This document shows positions 11,936 through 24,774 of a DNA stretch of 64,000 nucleotides, piece by piece. The DNA is from Opisthocomus hoazin. Its lineage: Eukaryota; Chordata; Aves; Opisthocomiformes; Opisthocomidae. The first letter of the stretch is position 1. The number at the start of each line of letters is the position of its first letter. The stretch covers positions 26,141,320 through 26,205,319 of the forward strand of contig NC_134428.1 in the NCBI RefSeq assembly GCF_030867145.1, read 5' to 3'. A program made the position numbers and the translations under genes. A model generated the notes under the pieces. The model had not been told where the DNA came from and made no database searches. It saw only the letters and a list, made by a program, of their open reading frames with translations.

Positions 11936-13481
11936 GCGCCGACAGACTCGATAGATGGAGCAGCTGCCAGGGCTGAGGCAAGCTATGGGCTGAAGAAAAA
12001 ATAAAATGAGTTTTAGCTTGCTCCAAAACTTGCAGGAGTGGAGGGCTTATCTCCCCGCCAGCCCCCCTCCTGGGAGACGCGGTGGGGGGAGCCCCTCACC
12101 CCTCCTCGGGGCACTGCTGTCCCCTCCGTGTCTGCTGCAAAGCTGCCTCCCACCTTGCCCGCAGGGAGCGGGTCCTGGCTGCGGTCGTCTCTGCTCCTCG
12201 GGGCCGGACTCTGCTCTCCCTGCTGGGAAGTGCTTCATCCTGCTCTCCCTGCACACCGGCGGCAGCAGCTCTTCTCCCGGTGCCTCTGCAAGCGAAGCCA
12301 TCGAGGCCGCCGAGCATCGGCCCAGCTCAGCCCCATCCCATCGCCAGCTGACGGGTCTGGTCCTGACCGACCTGGGACGCCGAGTCCCGGCTGACAGCCT
12401 GCCAGGGGCTCCGTCACGGTGTGACCGGCTCGGCTTGAGCGGAGCAGAGGAGCTCGGTGCTGCAGCCGGACGCAGAGCCCATCGTGGAGCCTGGGGTCGG
12501 GGCCGCGGTGCCAGCCGGTGCTGAGGGACCGTCCTGGGGCACGCGGGCTGCGGAGCTGCCGTGCTTGGAGCGGCCAGCGCAGGATGGCTCCCTGCCCGCT
12601 GCAGGCCGGCACCCGGCGCTGGCGGGGACCAGGCATCCCGTGGGTACAGCCCAGGCGCGTTCGGGAGGAGCGGGGCCACCAGTGACATCTCAGCCAGGAC
12701 GGAGCTGCCATGGCGGCCGGACCTGCCCTTCGCTGCAGGCAGGGAGGGGTTGCAGCAGCCCCCCTCCCGTCCCCGTGCCAGTGCCGTGCGCTAATCCAGC
12801 CTGATGTTTCTGCACACAGAGGCATTCCTGAGTGTGCTCAAACATGGTAATTTATTATTATTTATTTACAAGTGACAGAATGTCTTCTGACCTTTTGGTC
12901 CCCCCAGGCGAGCTCCAGAGCTGTGGCTGTAATAGCATCTTGCACATACAAAGAACGCCAAAAGCGATGGTGTCCGGGCGGAATCCCGATGGCAGGAGGG
13001 CTGGCGTGACCGTGGGAGAGGCAGCTGAATGAGCACTCAGAGCCGGCAGTGCCGGGGCGGTGGGCTCCAGCAGCTCGGTCTCCGTCCCGGTGGGCAGGTA
13101 GGGCTCCCCGAGCCAGGCAGCCCCCACCGAGCGCTGAGCACCGGCTCCTCCTCTCCACCATCCTCTTCAGTGCTTTATCTCCTCTCAGCATCCCTCGAGC
13201 CCTGGCACGGCCACCTCCATCGGCGGGTCCCTGCATGGCCGACCAGTCTCCCAGCCAGGCACTTTGTGTGATGTCTGAGGGAGAGCAAAGGGCCCTGCCC
13301 GCACGCCGGCTCTCCTTGCGCCAACCCCTCCAGCCCCTGGAACATCTCCATCCCGCCTGGCACGTGCCGCAGCACCGCATCCGTCAGGCCAGCCCTCTCC
13401 TCCTCGCCGGCGGCCGGAGACACGTGTGCGTGTCCCCGGCTGCTCTCTGCAGCCATCACGCCTTTTCCTCCTCCTCCTCCT

Positions 13482-13615
13482 GCCTCTGCCCAGCTCCGCA
13501 GCTCCCTGACGTCCCGGGGACCCTCTGCCCAGCTCTGCAGCTCCCTGACGTCCCAGGGACCCTCTGCCCAGCTCTGCAGCTCCCTGACATCCCGGGGATG
13601 CTCTGCCTGGCTCCG
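13482..13615 (+). repeat. 39-bp minisatellite, about 3.4 copies
   Basis: GCTCCCTGACGTCCCGGGGA-type units recur at 13501, 13540 and 13579, spaced exactly 39 bp, with a partial copy before and after. Each unit contains a TGACGTCC or TGACATCC motif, close to a cAMP-response element (TGACGTCA) in the first two copies. Since 39 is divisible by three, the array stays open in several frames, but no gene is recognised. Confidence 0.85.
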
Positions 13616-14205
13616 AGCTTTAGCCCGGCAAAAGCTGCCCTGTGCTGTGGGCAGGGCTGGGATGGTGTCAATGGGGCAAAAGGCTCTCTGCTCTTTCAAA
13701 CATGTCAGAAAAGGTTTTGTTGACATAGCTCTGGAGACTGGAGCTCCAAGCCCCTGGAAGAGCTGGATGAGCAGTGCCGAGTGCGCTTCCAAAACCCTGC
13801 CTAGCCCCAAGGCGAGGGCTTGTCCCGCACGCACCCCGGCCCCGGCACGCTGCCCGGGCTCAGCTGCCTGGCAGAAGCCCCCCTGGCCCCAGCCTGCTCC
13901 GTGTCTCCCGCACCCACCCTCCGTCGCAGGTGCAGGAGCTCGGGTGCTTATCAAGCACATCTGAAGGCCACCACTCACACGCAGATGCGGAGAGACGGAG
14001 ATGTTCATTGCCAGTGACAATATTAATGTTGCATGATTTACAATCTCCTGCGCGCCTGCTCTTCTGGCAGCAAAGCATCTGCTTCGGGCCCGTTTGGGCG
14101 GTTTAGATCTGTCCTTGAGGATGTAACAGAGTTATTGAGAGGGCACAAACATTGATTGATTCGTATTGACTTGCTTGGCAGGTCTTGCATGTTTGTACGG
14201 GAGGG

Positions 14206-14236
14206 GAGGCTTGGGACAGGGGACAGGGGACAGGGA
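14206..14236 (+). repeat. GGGGACA 7-mer tandem repeat
   Basis: About four copies of a 7-base purine-rich unit (GGGACAG). This is simple sequence in an otherwise unremarkable GC-rich stretch. Confidence 0.75.
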
Positions 14237-17224
14237 TGGGCTTGGTGACTGCCATGTGCCCCACAGCCAGCCACACTGTCCCTTCCTGGAAATGCCACTG
14301 CAGTGTGCCGAGACACGTCCCTGCCAGCAGCCCTTGGTTGGTGGCTCTGAGCAGCAGCAGAGCCCAGCCTGGCTCTGCCCCGGGATCCCCTGGCCCCCCA
14401 TGCTTGGGGGAAGGGCTGGAGCTTGCACCACTAGACCCCTTGTCCCAGGGACCTGGCCTTACCTGCTTCTCCCCACAGGCAGCCGGTCCCACGGCTGGTC
14501 CTGTCCCTGCTGGACCGATGGCTGCTTGCTGCTGGTTACGTGCAGGGGACCTGCCCGGTGCTGTCGCTGCTCACTGAGCCCCAGGGCAGCTGTGTGTGCC
14601 TGCTGCAGCCAACCCGTAGCTGTGCCCTGGGTGACTGCAGGGACAACGTCCTCAAACTGCTGCTAATGGGGGGACAAATCCTATTTGTGCCATTCCCGGC
14701 ACAAAGCGCTCCCACGGAGAGGGTGCCGGGACACGGGCTCTGGGAAGGGCACGCTGGGCTGTGCACATTTAACCCCAACAGAAATGATGGGCAATTCCGT
14801 TCTTCCCTCGGATCAGTCCCGTCTGATGTCCTCTGGTCTTGTGCTCCTCCAGCACGTCTGCTCTGGAGACACTTGGATGAATAGAGATGAGGAGAGGAAA
14901 GAGGTGTCCATGAAAATTCACCCTGTTCGATAAGCTGAGGCAGAAAGACACTGAAATCCATCATCCTGCAAACCCACCTGAGTTTTAAAGCTTGCAGCGT
15001 TTTGAAATGGCCAGAGACCGCTGGATCCGGCGGAGCTGGGACGCCAGGCTGGCGGTTCTCAGGGTGGCAAAACCACGCAGACCCAGCTGGCTGGAAGGCA
15101 GCGGGTGGCAGTGACCCTGCGGCCGGGGCCGGGCCTGGGGGTGGTCTGCACGGCGCGGGTGGGCAGGGCAGGCAGCTGGGGTCCAGTGTGCGCTGCCTGC
15201 GGCTGCCAGGGCCTGGGCACTGCAGCCCCCGACGCAGCCCTGCGCGTGCCGGGGTGGGACAGCATCCCCACCGCCCCGCGGCGCGGACCTCGGGGGCTTG
15301 CTCTAAAAATGCTGCTGCCATATCAGCGCTGAAGCACCCCCAGAACAGAGGCAGGTTTTGCCTGTTCCCAAGCACGCAGACCTGCACAGGACCCTCATCG
15401 GTTTGGGGGGGGGGGTTCCCCACCAAGCTGGCAGCAGGTGGGGGGTGCACAGAGCGGGGGACCTTTCCAGAGTGCCAAAAACGGATGGCAGATCTCACCG
15501 CTGCAGGTGACAGCCTCAGGACTCACTGTCACCGTAGGGAAATGCTGTGTGGCCCTGGCACAGGGGCCGCTGGCCCCCGCCCGCAGAGCCCCATCCTGCC
15601 CCGTACCCCCGGGAGCTTCCCTGGGACTGCGCTGGCTCGTCCCCGCTGCCCTCGCAGCAGCTCTGTCCCCTGCACTGCTCTCTGCTTTGAGAGATGTGTG
15701 AGCCAAGGTTCCTGCCACCCCGGAGGCTGCCTCCAGCTGGGGCATCTCGTGGGTGAATGCCTGGCTCTGTCCACCCGCGTCCGTCCCGTGAGCGCCGCAG
15801 CCGAGCCGTCCCCGTCCCTGCGGCTCTCCCGCGGCCCAGCCAGCCACCCGAGGCCATCACGGAGAGGCCACCAAGGTGGGGCTGGAAGGGGCAGCGCCGG
15901 AGGAGAGGGAAAGTTGTGAACATCTTTTCTGCCAGCACGACTGACTGAATGACGAATGCCCTGCACCCCCCTGGCTCCCGGCACACAGCTAATGACCAGG
16001 CGACGCAAAGCTGCGGCCGCTGCCGGCAGTGCCAGGGCGGTGTGATGGGGGCCAGGGAGCGGGGGGCCGGGGAGCAGCCAGCCCCGCGCGGCAGCAGCAG
16101 ACAGCGAGACCAAAGCCTCCCCGGTATCTGCAGGCGCAGGGCGTAGGCTGGGTCCCGGCAGACATCGCCAGGTCCTGCCCCCAGCGCCAAGAGCCTGCGG
16201 GAGAGGGCAAGGGGCAGGGTGGGCTTGGGGGATGCTGCCCGCTGGTTCTGGCTGCCTGGGGAGCTGCAGCTCGGCGTTGCCCCGGCTGCAGCACGAGGGG
16301 ACCGGGAGCGCTGCCAGCACCCGAGGTAGCAGCCTGCTGGGGGGGCACAGCCCCCCGACGCGGTGGGGAGCTCCCAGGCTGGTGGGGCGGCTGCCCTGCG
16401 GCACACGCTGCGGCAGCTCCCGCCGAGCGGCACTCCGAGATGTAATTGAATTCACACTCTCGGATTTAACTCGTTATCCTGTCAAGATTTGGCATTTCAA
16501 ATGATTCACAATTGCTTCAATTATAAGAATTGGGGTGTTTAGACAATTCTACCCACCTTGCCTTCCACGCTTCCCGTGCCTGGTGTCGCAGGCTGTCAGG
16601 CGTGTACCCCATCCCCGCTCCAGACCCCGGGTCGGAGCAGGGGCTCAGCTCCCCTGCCGCTCCCCTCTCCTTCCCGGGCACACTCCAGGTGGCCCCTCAC
16701 CAGGTCCCTTGTGGGTGCAGTGCAGGGCGGTGCTGGGGACCAGCCCTGTGCAGTGCATCTCCCCTCCCCTCCCGAAGTGGGTAACATTTACTCAAGGCAA
16801 CATCGTCCTGGAAGTGCCCTGCAGACTCCAAGGAAATTAATAGCTCTGTTTCCTGCTTTTGTGGTGCAGAATTGTAATTCCTCACGGCGCTGTAAAGAGC
16901 TGTGCACAGCGGTGCGGGGAGGGACGAACAGGAGCAAGCTCTGCAAAGGGACACTTAGACCTGACCTCCGGAAAACATTTGTTTATCGCAGCAGGGCTGG
17001 CTGGAATAAAGAGCAGCTGTCTGACAGCCAGCACGCAGGCAGGGGACGGGCAGGAGGTGAGACCACCTGGACAGCCCTGCATGGTGCCGGGAGGTGCTGC
17101 CAGAGCCCACAGCAGCTCCCGTCCCCCCCCAAACCTGAGCGGGGGGCAGTGCCAGGGTGCCGGGAGGCAAGGAGGGCATCACTGTGCCCGTCTCAGAGCC
17201 TGTGGAACCACATCCCGTTCTCCG

Positions 17225-17560
17225 TTTTCCATGTTACCACACTGTTTTTGTGCTCTGAAAATATAAAACATCATTGCAACACTTGAACCGTACTCTGGAA
17301 GTCATCAAAGGCATGTAAAATATGTATTTGTAACAGGAACACAAAATTCATCATCTTGCACACATTAAATATTTCCTATTTGGAGTCTGATGACAAAGTA
17401 CATATCAAGACATATTATGTAAAATAGACAAGTTAAATCCAGTTGGGTCTGAGTTAACATCAGTATTAGAAACTCAGCTTTTGCGTTTTGTAGCTTTCTG
17501 AAATTTCCAATCCATAATTTCACTCTTGAGATAAGGTTGAAGAGATTGCTTCTGATACTT
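17225..17560. promoter_or_regulatory. AT-rich island, candidate conserved non-coding element
   Basis: About 330 bp of AT-rich unique sequence flanked by GC-rich DNA, with no repeats or recognisable coding potential. It is a candidate enhancer by composition only. Confidence 0.3.
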
Positions 17561-20264
17561 GGGGTCCCCATGCTTCACGTAGGTACTTCTAACACATTCC
17601 TAAAAACGAAACACAGCTGCTCAACTGGTCATTCGTATTCTGCAGATTTTTTTAAACTGTACCAATTATTTTTCCCCAGCCCCATTCAAGAGCACAGTGC
17701 CGCAACACGCAGAAAGCGGAGGCGCTGAATCCCCCCGGCTGCTGCGCGCAGATGCGGGCAGGGAGGAAGGCTCCGGAGGAGCGCTCCTCCTCCTCCTCGT
17801 TCCCAGCGCCAGGCAGGGCCTGGGCAGCGAGAGGGCAGCGGGGCAACAGCGTGGCTGTGCCGAGCCGAGCCGAGCCGCGGCAGCTGGGGCTCCTTTGGAC
17901 TTTGCTCTGCGTCTGTGTTTCTCCATTAACCTGATACACTGGATGCACTCGGAATACGCCGTGGGGTTTGTCCGTGGCTGCTGAACTGATCGGACATCAC
18001 GCTGGAATTTCAGCCCTGTGTGGCCTCCCTGATGCGGGCAGGCTGGGGCTCCCCGGGCCCCTGCCCCACGCTCTCGCACCGTGCCCTGTCCCGAGGAGGT
18101 CCCGGGACCAGCAGCGGGCCCTGGGAGCAGCTCTGTGCAGATCATGCCCTGACCTTCCCCAGATATTCCCATGATCAGCACAAGCATCCGAATATTATCA
18201 CCGCAGCTCATTACGTGGGAGGGAGGGAAGGCAGACGACGATGATTTGCAGTTCCTCTTTGGAGAGCAGCCCCAGGCTCCGCTGCCCACAGGCCACCCAC
18301 GGCTGACCTCCCGTCCTCGCTCAGCGGGAGCTGCGGGCTGCACCCTGCAGCCCACCGCACAGACCTCCATGGCGAGGCTGCAACGCGGGCCCCGGTCTGC
18401 CACGGCGCTGCCGAGGCCCCACGAAGCCTGGCGAGGGCTGGCATCTGGTCGTTTGACGCAGATGTTTGAAAACAAGAGACCTGCTTTGGGGGTGTCTTGT
18501 AGGGCAGCCGCCTCTCTGGTTCTGACGGTCCCACTGCAGACCCCCAACTTTCACCCTCTCCCCTCCACTCCTCCCAGACTTGTTTCCTTGGGGCTCTTTC
18601 CGCTGTCCTTCCAGTGCTCCCCCGCCTCAAGGCATTTTGCTCCCCCACCCATGGCACCCAGCATCCTGCTGGACCAGGCCATCCAGGGCTTTGCTTCCTC
18701 AGCCCTCAAAGGCAGCAGAGGCCGTTTGTGTTGGCTGCCAGAAGCCGGTGGGGGTCTGGCACTGCAGCCGGCGTGGGGTGACCGGGGACAGTGCTGCTGC
18801 CTGGCCCCGGGTGCAGGCTGAGGGGACAGCTACGCTGGGCTGGTCACCGCTGGAGATGAAACACCCGCAGACCCCGGCAGCCCAGCCCTGAGGCGCCAGC
18901 TTCATCGGTGAAGAGGGGATCTCCCCGCTGCCTTGTGCCCTGCCTCTCCAAGGGAATGCCACCAAGTTCAGCCGGCTTCGGCCCCTTCATTTCCACGGCA
19001 GGAAGCACATCTCAGCTTGGATGTCCCCTCGGAGGGACACCAGCTCCAGGCCGGTTCTGTCCCTGACGGGGTTGAGCCAGGGAGCCCCGTGTCCCCAGCC
19101 CTGCTCTCCCTGGGGGGTTTGGCCCCTCCTGCAGCCCACTTCGGAGGGCCCAGGCTTCCGTCATTTCTCCAGTGGCTGCTTCAGACCCTTTCTGTGCTGG
19201 CGAGAGCCCCGGTGGGGAGATGCTCTCTCACCTCGTGCTAACGGCAGAGCAGTGTCCTGCTTCGCCAGGGAACAACAGCGTTTCAGAAACTGCTTGCTCA
19301 AATCACAAAGGAAAGCCTTCACCTGAGAATATTAGCTCAGACCCCCTGATGCAAGCGTGGTCGTTGAAATCCATCTCAACTCTTTAACAGAAAAGGTAGA
19401 AATTCCTCCGCTATTCATCTCTGATATTTATATAACTAACCACCGAGCTAAGGCGCACTCTGAGCACTGATCTCCAACAAATACTTATTCAAGAGTAGAG
19501 TTTTAATCGTTACTTTTGAAAACATGGTTATTATTTTTCTGATTATATTTTAGAGAGACAGAGAGAGAGGCAGAGTGGCTTTTTCAGAGCACGCCCGGGT
19601 ACACCGCAACGCTGCGTGTCCTGCGCCCGGCTGGGGAGCAGGGGCTGTGCTGACGCTCCCCTCCTCGGCCTTTGCAGCTCCCAGACCAGCCCCCAGCACG
19701 TGGAGATGCTTCTTGCCGTGCAGGTCAGTCCTTGCCCAGGCCTGGAAGAGGCTCCAAGGGAGTCTTCCCCTGACGGGAAGTGTTGCTTCTGCTGCTGATT
19801 TCGGAGCAGAGGTAGGGATGAGCCCTGAGCTGGGACTTGCTCTAAACTGGAGAGACTTCAGCATGAAGGGTGCTTGAGCTCATGATGGAGGTTTTGGAAG
19901 AAAATTCTGAACCGGACCTGGTGTCAGACCTCCGAGGTGGCAGATGCAGAGTGGCAAACGAGGGTGCTCCCGCAGATGTCCAGGGTCTGCACGCTGGCCC
20001 TGAGCCGTCTCCAGGATAACCATGTGAAGAGGCACTGTCGGAGGGGCTCACTGGGGGCACGCGCAGCCCTGCGGCGCTGGCAACGGGGCAAGGGCGGGTT
20101 CCCTGCGAGCAGCCCCGCACGTTCCCCCCGCGCAGCCTGCACTGCTGTCCCCGCCGCGCAGCCGGGCCGCCGGGCTCCAGCGCAGCGGGCAGCGGGGCCT
20201 GGGGGCTGCCGCCGCCACCAGCACGCTCCCTCCACCACCCGCTCAAAGCAACCGGGCAGCATAG

Positions 20265-20510
20265 CAGCTTACATTAATTAGGCCTTAAATTGCACCACAG
20301 CACAGACAGGAGTGCAGTTTGTTTGTTTTTAAACAGGGCACATGTCACAGTAAATGCCAGCAGTCCCAGTGCTCGGAATAATAAATGTGCAAATAGCAAT
20401 TAACAGTTGCGTCTTCTGCTCACATGCAAAGGACATAATTAGCTCGTTCCATCTGTTAATTATACCTGCCATGGTTCAGATATTCATATCCCAGCCAGAA
20501 CGCGGAGGAG
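20265..20510. promoter_or_regulatory. AT-rich island, candidate conserved non-coding element
   Basis: A compact block with ATTAATTAGG, GCAATTAACAG, ATAATTAGCTC and GTTAATTATACC, a dense cluster of homeodomain-type TAAT/ATTA cores within 210 bp. It is framed by CpG-rich sequence. This clustering is typical of developmental enhancers; function is inferred. Confidence 0.4.
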
Positions 20511-21203
20511 GAAGGTGAGCTTGTGCAAGCAAAACTCTTGTCGTCCAAACATCAGACCCAGCAAGGTCCCGTGCCCGCTCCCTCGGCGGCTGCTCGCGGG
20601 CACCACGTGCTCGCAGGGCGCAGCTCCCCTGCCCGCTGCCCCAGCCCCTCGCGGGGTCTCTGCCCGGTGCCCTCCTGCTGGCGTTTCACCGGTTTGGGAA
20701 GCCCCAGCAACAGCTGCTCACTGGAAGCGCCTGCGGCCGCAGGGCCCGTGGTGGGTGCTTTCCAGACACGACTTCTCTCAGAGCCCTTCGAGGCTGGGGT
20801 GGGACAGACCTTTCCAGTGCAGGAGCCGGAGCACGAGTCCAGCGTGGTGGGGGCTCAGGTCAGACCTCGGGTGGGACCTGCTGCCTGATGGGGCTCAGCC
20901 CAGCGCAGAGGGAGCACAGGCTTTAACACAGCACTCGGGCAGCAGCCTTGGCGCCTGCACACCCCCATGGGAATTTGCACCTCCGAGCAGATGAAGGACG
21001 AAGGTGCCTGTGTCACCACGCACCAGGCAGGGGCGAGGGTCCAGACGGCGCTCGGCACCAGGGAAGGGGGTAGGGATGGTGCTGAGGCTGCCAGAGCACA
21101 GCACCAGGGATGCTTCCAGGCGGGATGCACCAGTCTGGCTGTCACCCCTGCCAGCTCTGCCGCCCCGAGCACCCCAGCCCACCCACCAGTGCCTGCCCCC
21201 AAC

Positions 21204-21260
21204 CCTGACCCCCCCCAGCACCCAGACCAGCCCCCCAGCACCCAGACCAGCCCCCCAGCC
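21204..21260 (+). repeat. 20-bp tandem duplication, C-rich
   Basis: The unit AGCACCCAGACCAGCCCCCC occurs at 21218 and 21238 back to back, with a related C-rich stretch before it. It is a low-copy simple repeat. Confidence 0.75.
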
Positions 21261-22089
21261 CTGCCCCCTGAGCAGCCTTGCAGGGGGCACAGCCCTGCAG
21301 CACCCGATGCTGCCAGGTCCGGCTGCTCACGCTCCCCTCCTGTCCCACCACTGGCCCTTTCCCTCACACTCCGCAAATATTCCTACAAACGTTTTTGGGA
21401 ACACGTTCCTCCCGCCGCTGCCTGTGCCTGTAGCAGCCCCCGAGAAGCCCCGTCGCGGGGCCGGGAGGGACAGGGCAGCACGCCGCGTCGGGCCCGAGCA
21501 GTGGCGTTGCCATTAGGAAGCAGCTCCAAACGGAAGGGCGGAGGGTGAGGACTGAGTCCTGGCTCGCCAGACGCGTTCCTGTGTGCTAATTTCAAACAGG
21601 TTTTCAGGACGTGCTCTCGTGGATCTAAGCAAGCAACAGAATCTTAACTATCAGAGCTCCTCGCTGGCTGATAAAATATGGATAAAGGAGCCATCACTTT
21701 AGAACAGCAGGAAGAGAAATAATTGCCAAGGTTGGCTCTCATTTGAATATTGTTTAAAACCTTCGTAGCATGGAGATGCCTGTTGCAGTTTCATTCAGCT
21801 TCTGTGAATAATTTTGCTAGGCAAGATTTCTACTTGCCACAGCCGGAGCAGAGGTAACGAGGGGTGCCCTCTAATTGCCCCCTCAGACCCAAGCGAGTCG
21901 CCTGCCCCAGCCGGGTCCCCGCCCCGCGCAGGGGGGACCCCGGTGTCACGGCTGCACGTGCCGGCGGGGATGCTCCCTCCTGCGCGGGGCCCGGAGGAGC
22001 GGCCGCAGCAAATAGCGTGAGCCACGAAGCAGCGAGCCGCGGAGAGGGAGCTGAGTCTTGGCACCGTTTGGTTTGAACAGGCTTTTTTT

Positions 22090-22425
22090 TTTGGTGCAGA
22101 GGCTGACAAGGACGGTAAAGTGACGCTGACTAATTGAATTCTGGACTAGCAGGAGCAATGCAAATATCTGACAAATTGATTTAATTGCATTCACGTACAA
22201 TAAAGCTAAGATCTAAAAGGTCAGCTAGAAAATGGAAATGGTCCCTGGAGTGCTAACAGGAGGAAGCTGGCTTTAATATACATTCATCACATTTTATCAT
22301 CTAATTAGTTCACACAATGCCAGACTGATAGACAGAGGCCTAAACAAAAGTATCGATTGATTATTAGCCACATATCTATCATATTGCCTCCAGCCGCTGT
22401 CAGAGCGTGCTGGCAACTCCTGTCC
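22090..22425. promoter_or_regulatory. AT-rich island with POU octamer, candidate enhancer
   Basis: About 330 bp of AT-rich unique sequence. It contains a perfect octamer ATGCAAAT at 22158-22165 (POU-domain site), TTTAATTGCATT, CTAATTAGTT, and ATCGATTGATTATTAG (PBX/HOX-like) near 22353-22367. Flanks are GC-rich. The motif mix fits a neural or developmental enhancer, by inference only. Confidence 0.4.
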
Positions 22426-24029
22426 AGCGTATCACCGGGGGGGGGGGGGCACTTGATAAATAGTTTTTCTATAGCAGAATTTAGACTCTGGAAAGTGTTT
22501 TATGCAGACACTGAATGATAAAGATCCTTGCAAAAGCTCTCTAGCAAAACCACGATCAAAACCCAGCCAGTCTTGCCTGCATTAAGAATATTTATGAAAG
22601 TACAGGCAGCCAGCTCTGCTCCGGTAACGAGCGCCGCAGCCCTGGCATCACCCGGCACCCGCGCTGCAGCCGCACACACCGGCCCCGGGCTGCTGCCTGT
22701 GCAGGCGTCCCGCTCCACCCCGGGTACCCGGACGTCTCTTGGAGCCTCTCCTCAGGCACCTTCCCATCTTGAGGCTTCTAAAGCAAGGGGATTTTAAGCA
22801 GGCAACATGGAGCCTCCTTCGAATCCACAGCGCGTCCTGGTTGTTGCAGGACATCGGGGCTTCCGCAGCCGAGCCAGGGCTCCTCGGCAGCTCACCCTGG
22901 GGCCCTCCTGCTCTGCACGGCATGGCTGCCCCAGCACAGGCTGCTGCGTGAAGCCTGGCAGCAGCCCCCTCTGCTCCCGCTGCCGGGCTGGGGGCTCGCA
23001 GTGCCCGACCCTGCCCTGGGGACGTACCCCAAATCTCATGGCTTCCCCCAAGCAGCCCCACGGCACAGGGTCTCTCCCTGCCAGGTGGCCGGGCAGGACG
23101 GGGGGACATGCAGACCCCATCCCTGGGGGACACCGGGGGCACTGCTGCTGCCCTGTGGCTGGAGCCAACACGCGTGCTGAGAACAGCCCTCGACCCTGGT
23201 GCCTGCCCCCCCTCCTGTCCGTTGGCACCCAGTGACGAGTTTGGGGTAGTTCCATCATGGTAACCCCAGGGGCATGGGCGACAGCTGCTGCAGGGGGTCA
23301 CAGCTGGAAACTGAGGTTTAGCTGCAGTTTGGGAAGAGCAAGTGGAGGGAGAGACCAGGCTCCTCCATCCTGTGCCAACACCCAGGGGGACAGGCTGTGA
23401 CAGCCAGGGCCTGGCGAGCACCCACCACAATGCCATGGGCTCTGGCAGGAGGGGGGTGATGGTTTTGGTGAGGCTTGCCAAGAGGCTGGGTGCTCCTGCT
23501 CCTTCCCTCACCAACCCTCCTCCCATTCCCACCACGGCGGGGAAGCCGGCTCCACACTACCTGCTGAGAGCATCCCCAGAAGTGCTGATACCTGCCCAAG
23601 CCGTGCAGCTTTCCCAGAACGCTATTGCTGTTCACACGACATCCAGCTCCTGCTGCCAGGCTGCGAGCCCGGGAAGCCCATCGGCACTCATCCCACGGGC
23701 TCCGTGCGGGGCTGGCGCGGGCGTCCAGGACCCGCGAGACGCACAGCAGCACGGAGCAGGCAGCCCAGCAGCACCCGTCCTCGGCAAGCAGAAAACCCCA
23801 GGCCATGAGGGAAACGACTGCGTGACCTGTGCTGTCCCCATGTCCCCTTGCAGACAGGGACCCCCAGCCTCTCCTGGGCCGCCAGCGCAGCCACACACAC
23901 AGGCTCGGGACGCGGCCGGCACGCTGGGCTGGCAGCTCCGGTGCTGCTCCTGCCCCCCTTCAACTCCCCGCGGTGCCAATAAACTACTGAGAGACCCGAG
24001 CTCGGGGTTCAGAGCAAGGGTCTCGCCCT

Positions 24030-24214
24030 CCCCAGGCTGGGACGCTCCCCAAGCGCCCACAGGAGTGGAGGTCCCGGGGGCACTCAGCGTCCCAGGGCTG
24101 GGACACTCCCCAAGAGCCCGCAGGAGTGGAGGTCCCAGGGGCACTCAGCGTCCCAGGGCTGGGACCCTCCCCAAGAGCCCGCAGGAGGGGAGGCCCCAGG
24201 GGCACTCGGGTCCC
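24030..24214 (+). repeat. 61-bp minisatellite, three copies
   Basis: Three tandem copies begin at about 24030, 24091 and 24152; the internal mark AGGAGTGGAGGTCCC/AGGAGGGGAGGCCCC recurs at 24061, 24122 and 24183, exactly 61 bp apart. Copies 2 and 3 are nearly identical and copy 1 slightly diverged. The unit length is not a multiple of three, so a constant coding frame is excluded. Confidence 0.88.
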
Positions 24215-24774
24215 CAGGCGCTGAGGCCGAGCGCAACTCGCTGCGCTGTGCCCGTAGCAGAGAGCCCTCTCTGCCCCGCTCCCCCAGCCCCGGCACGCGC
24301 ATTAGCCACGCTCCTCGGCAAGGCTCAGCGTGTCTGCTATTGATTTGTAAGACAGCAATTTTTATGAACTGTAATTTCATTAAGCAGGAAGCGGCCATGG
24401 CTCCCCACGACCCCGTTGCAGGGCGCGGGGCTGCTGGGATTCGTCCCCAGAGATCGTCAGCCGCGTTAATAACCTGCAGCAGGGGCTCCCAGCACGGAGG
24501 CAGGGACTGATTAATGACAGCTGGCTCCATGCAACCTCACACAGCTCACCACTTTGCAGCTTGTACTGGAACCAGCCCGGAGCAGGCACCACCAGAGGGG
24601 ATCCCCATTAGCGGGGGCGAGGGGAGCACTCCAGAAAGCAGCACGCTGACCACGGGCAAACCAACAGTTTGAACCGAGTGCCGTAAGGTTACACGCTTGG
24701 TCTGCTACCACGCATCTACATCTGCATCTATTTGCATTATTTTTGTCAGAACATATGGGATGGGACCTCACTAA

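Larger units (their letters stand above)
3785..13481. other. Intergenic gene desert, GC-rich blocks with AT-rich islands
   Basis: Apart from the AT-rich candidates and short array listed separately, this stretch alternates GC-rich, moderately CpG-bearing blocks (about 5.0-5.5, 7.3-7.6, 8.0-8.4, 9.4-10.0 and 12.0-12.8 kb) with AT-rich spacers. Open frames are numerous because GC-rich DNA has few stops. None shows domain structure, splice-site-bounded exons or a recognisable product. Confidence 0.5.
13616..24029. other. Intergenic gene desert
   Basis: GC-rich sequence broken by the AT-rich islands listed. A TGATTGAT word (PBX/HOX-like) lies at 14153-14160, and GAGCC triplication at about 17860. 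No gene, RNA or mobile element is recognised. Confidence 0.5.

Noticed and set aside
23342..24343. A 333-codon plus-strand frame through the 61-bp minisatellite
   Set aside because: The repeat period is not a multiple of three and the product is low complexity. No splice or domain context.
24589..24602. A second CTCF-like motif, CCACCAGAGGGGAT
   Set aside because: It misses the key C at position 12 and the final base, so it is too weak to report as a site.
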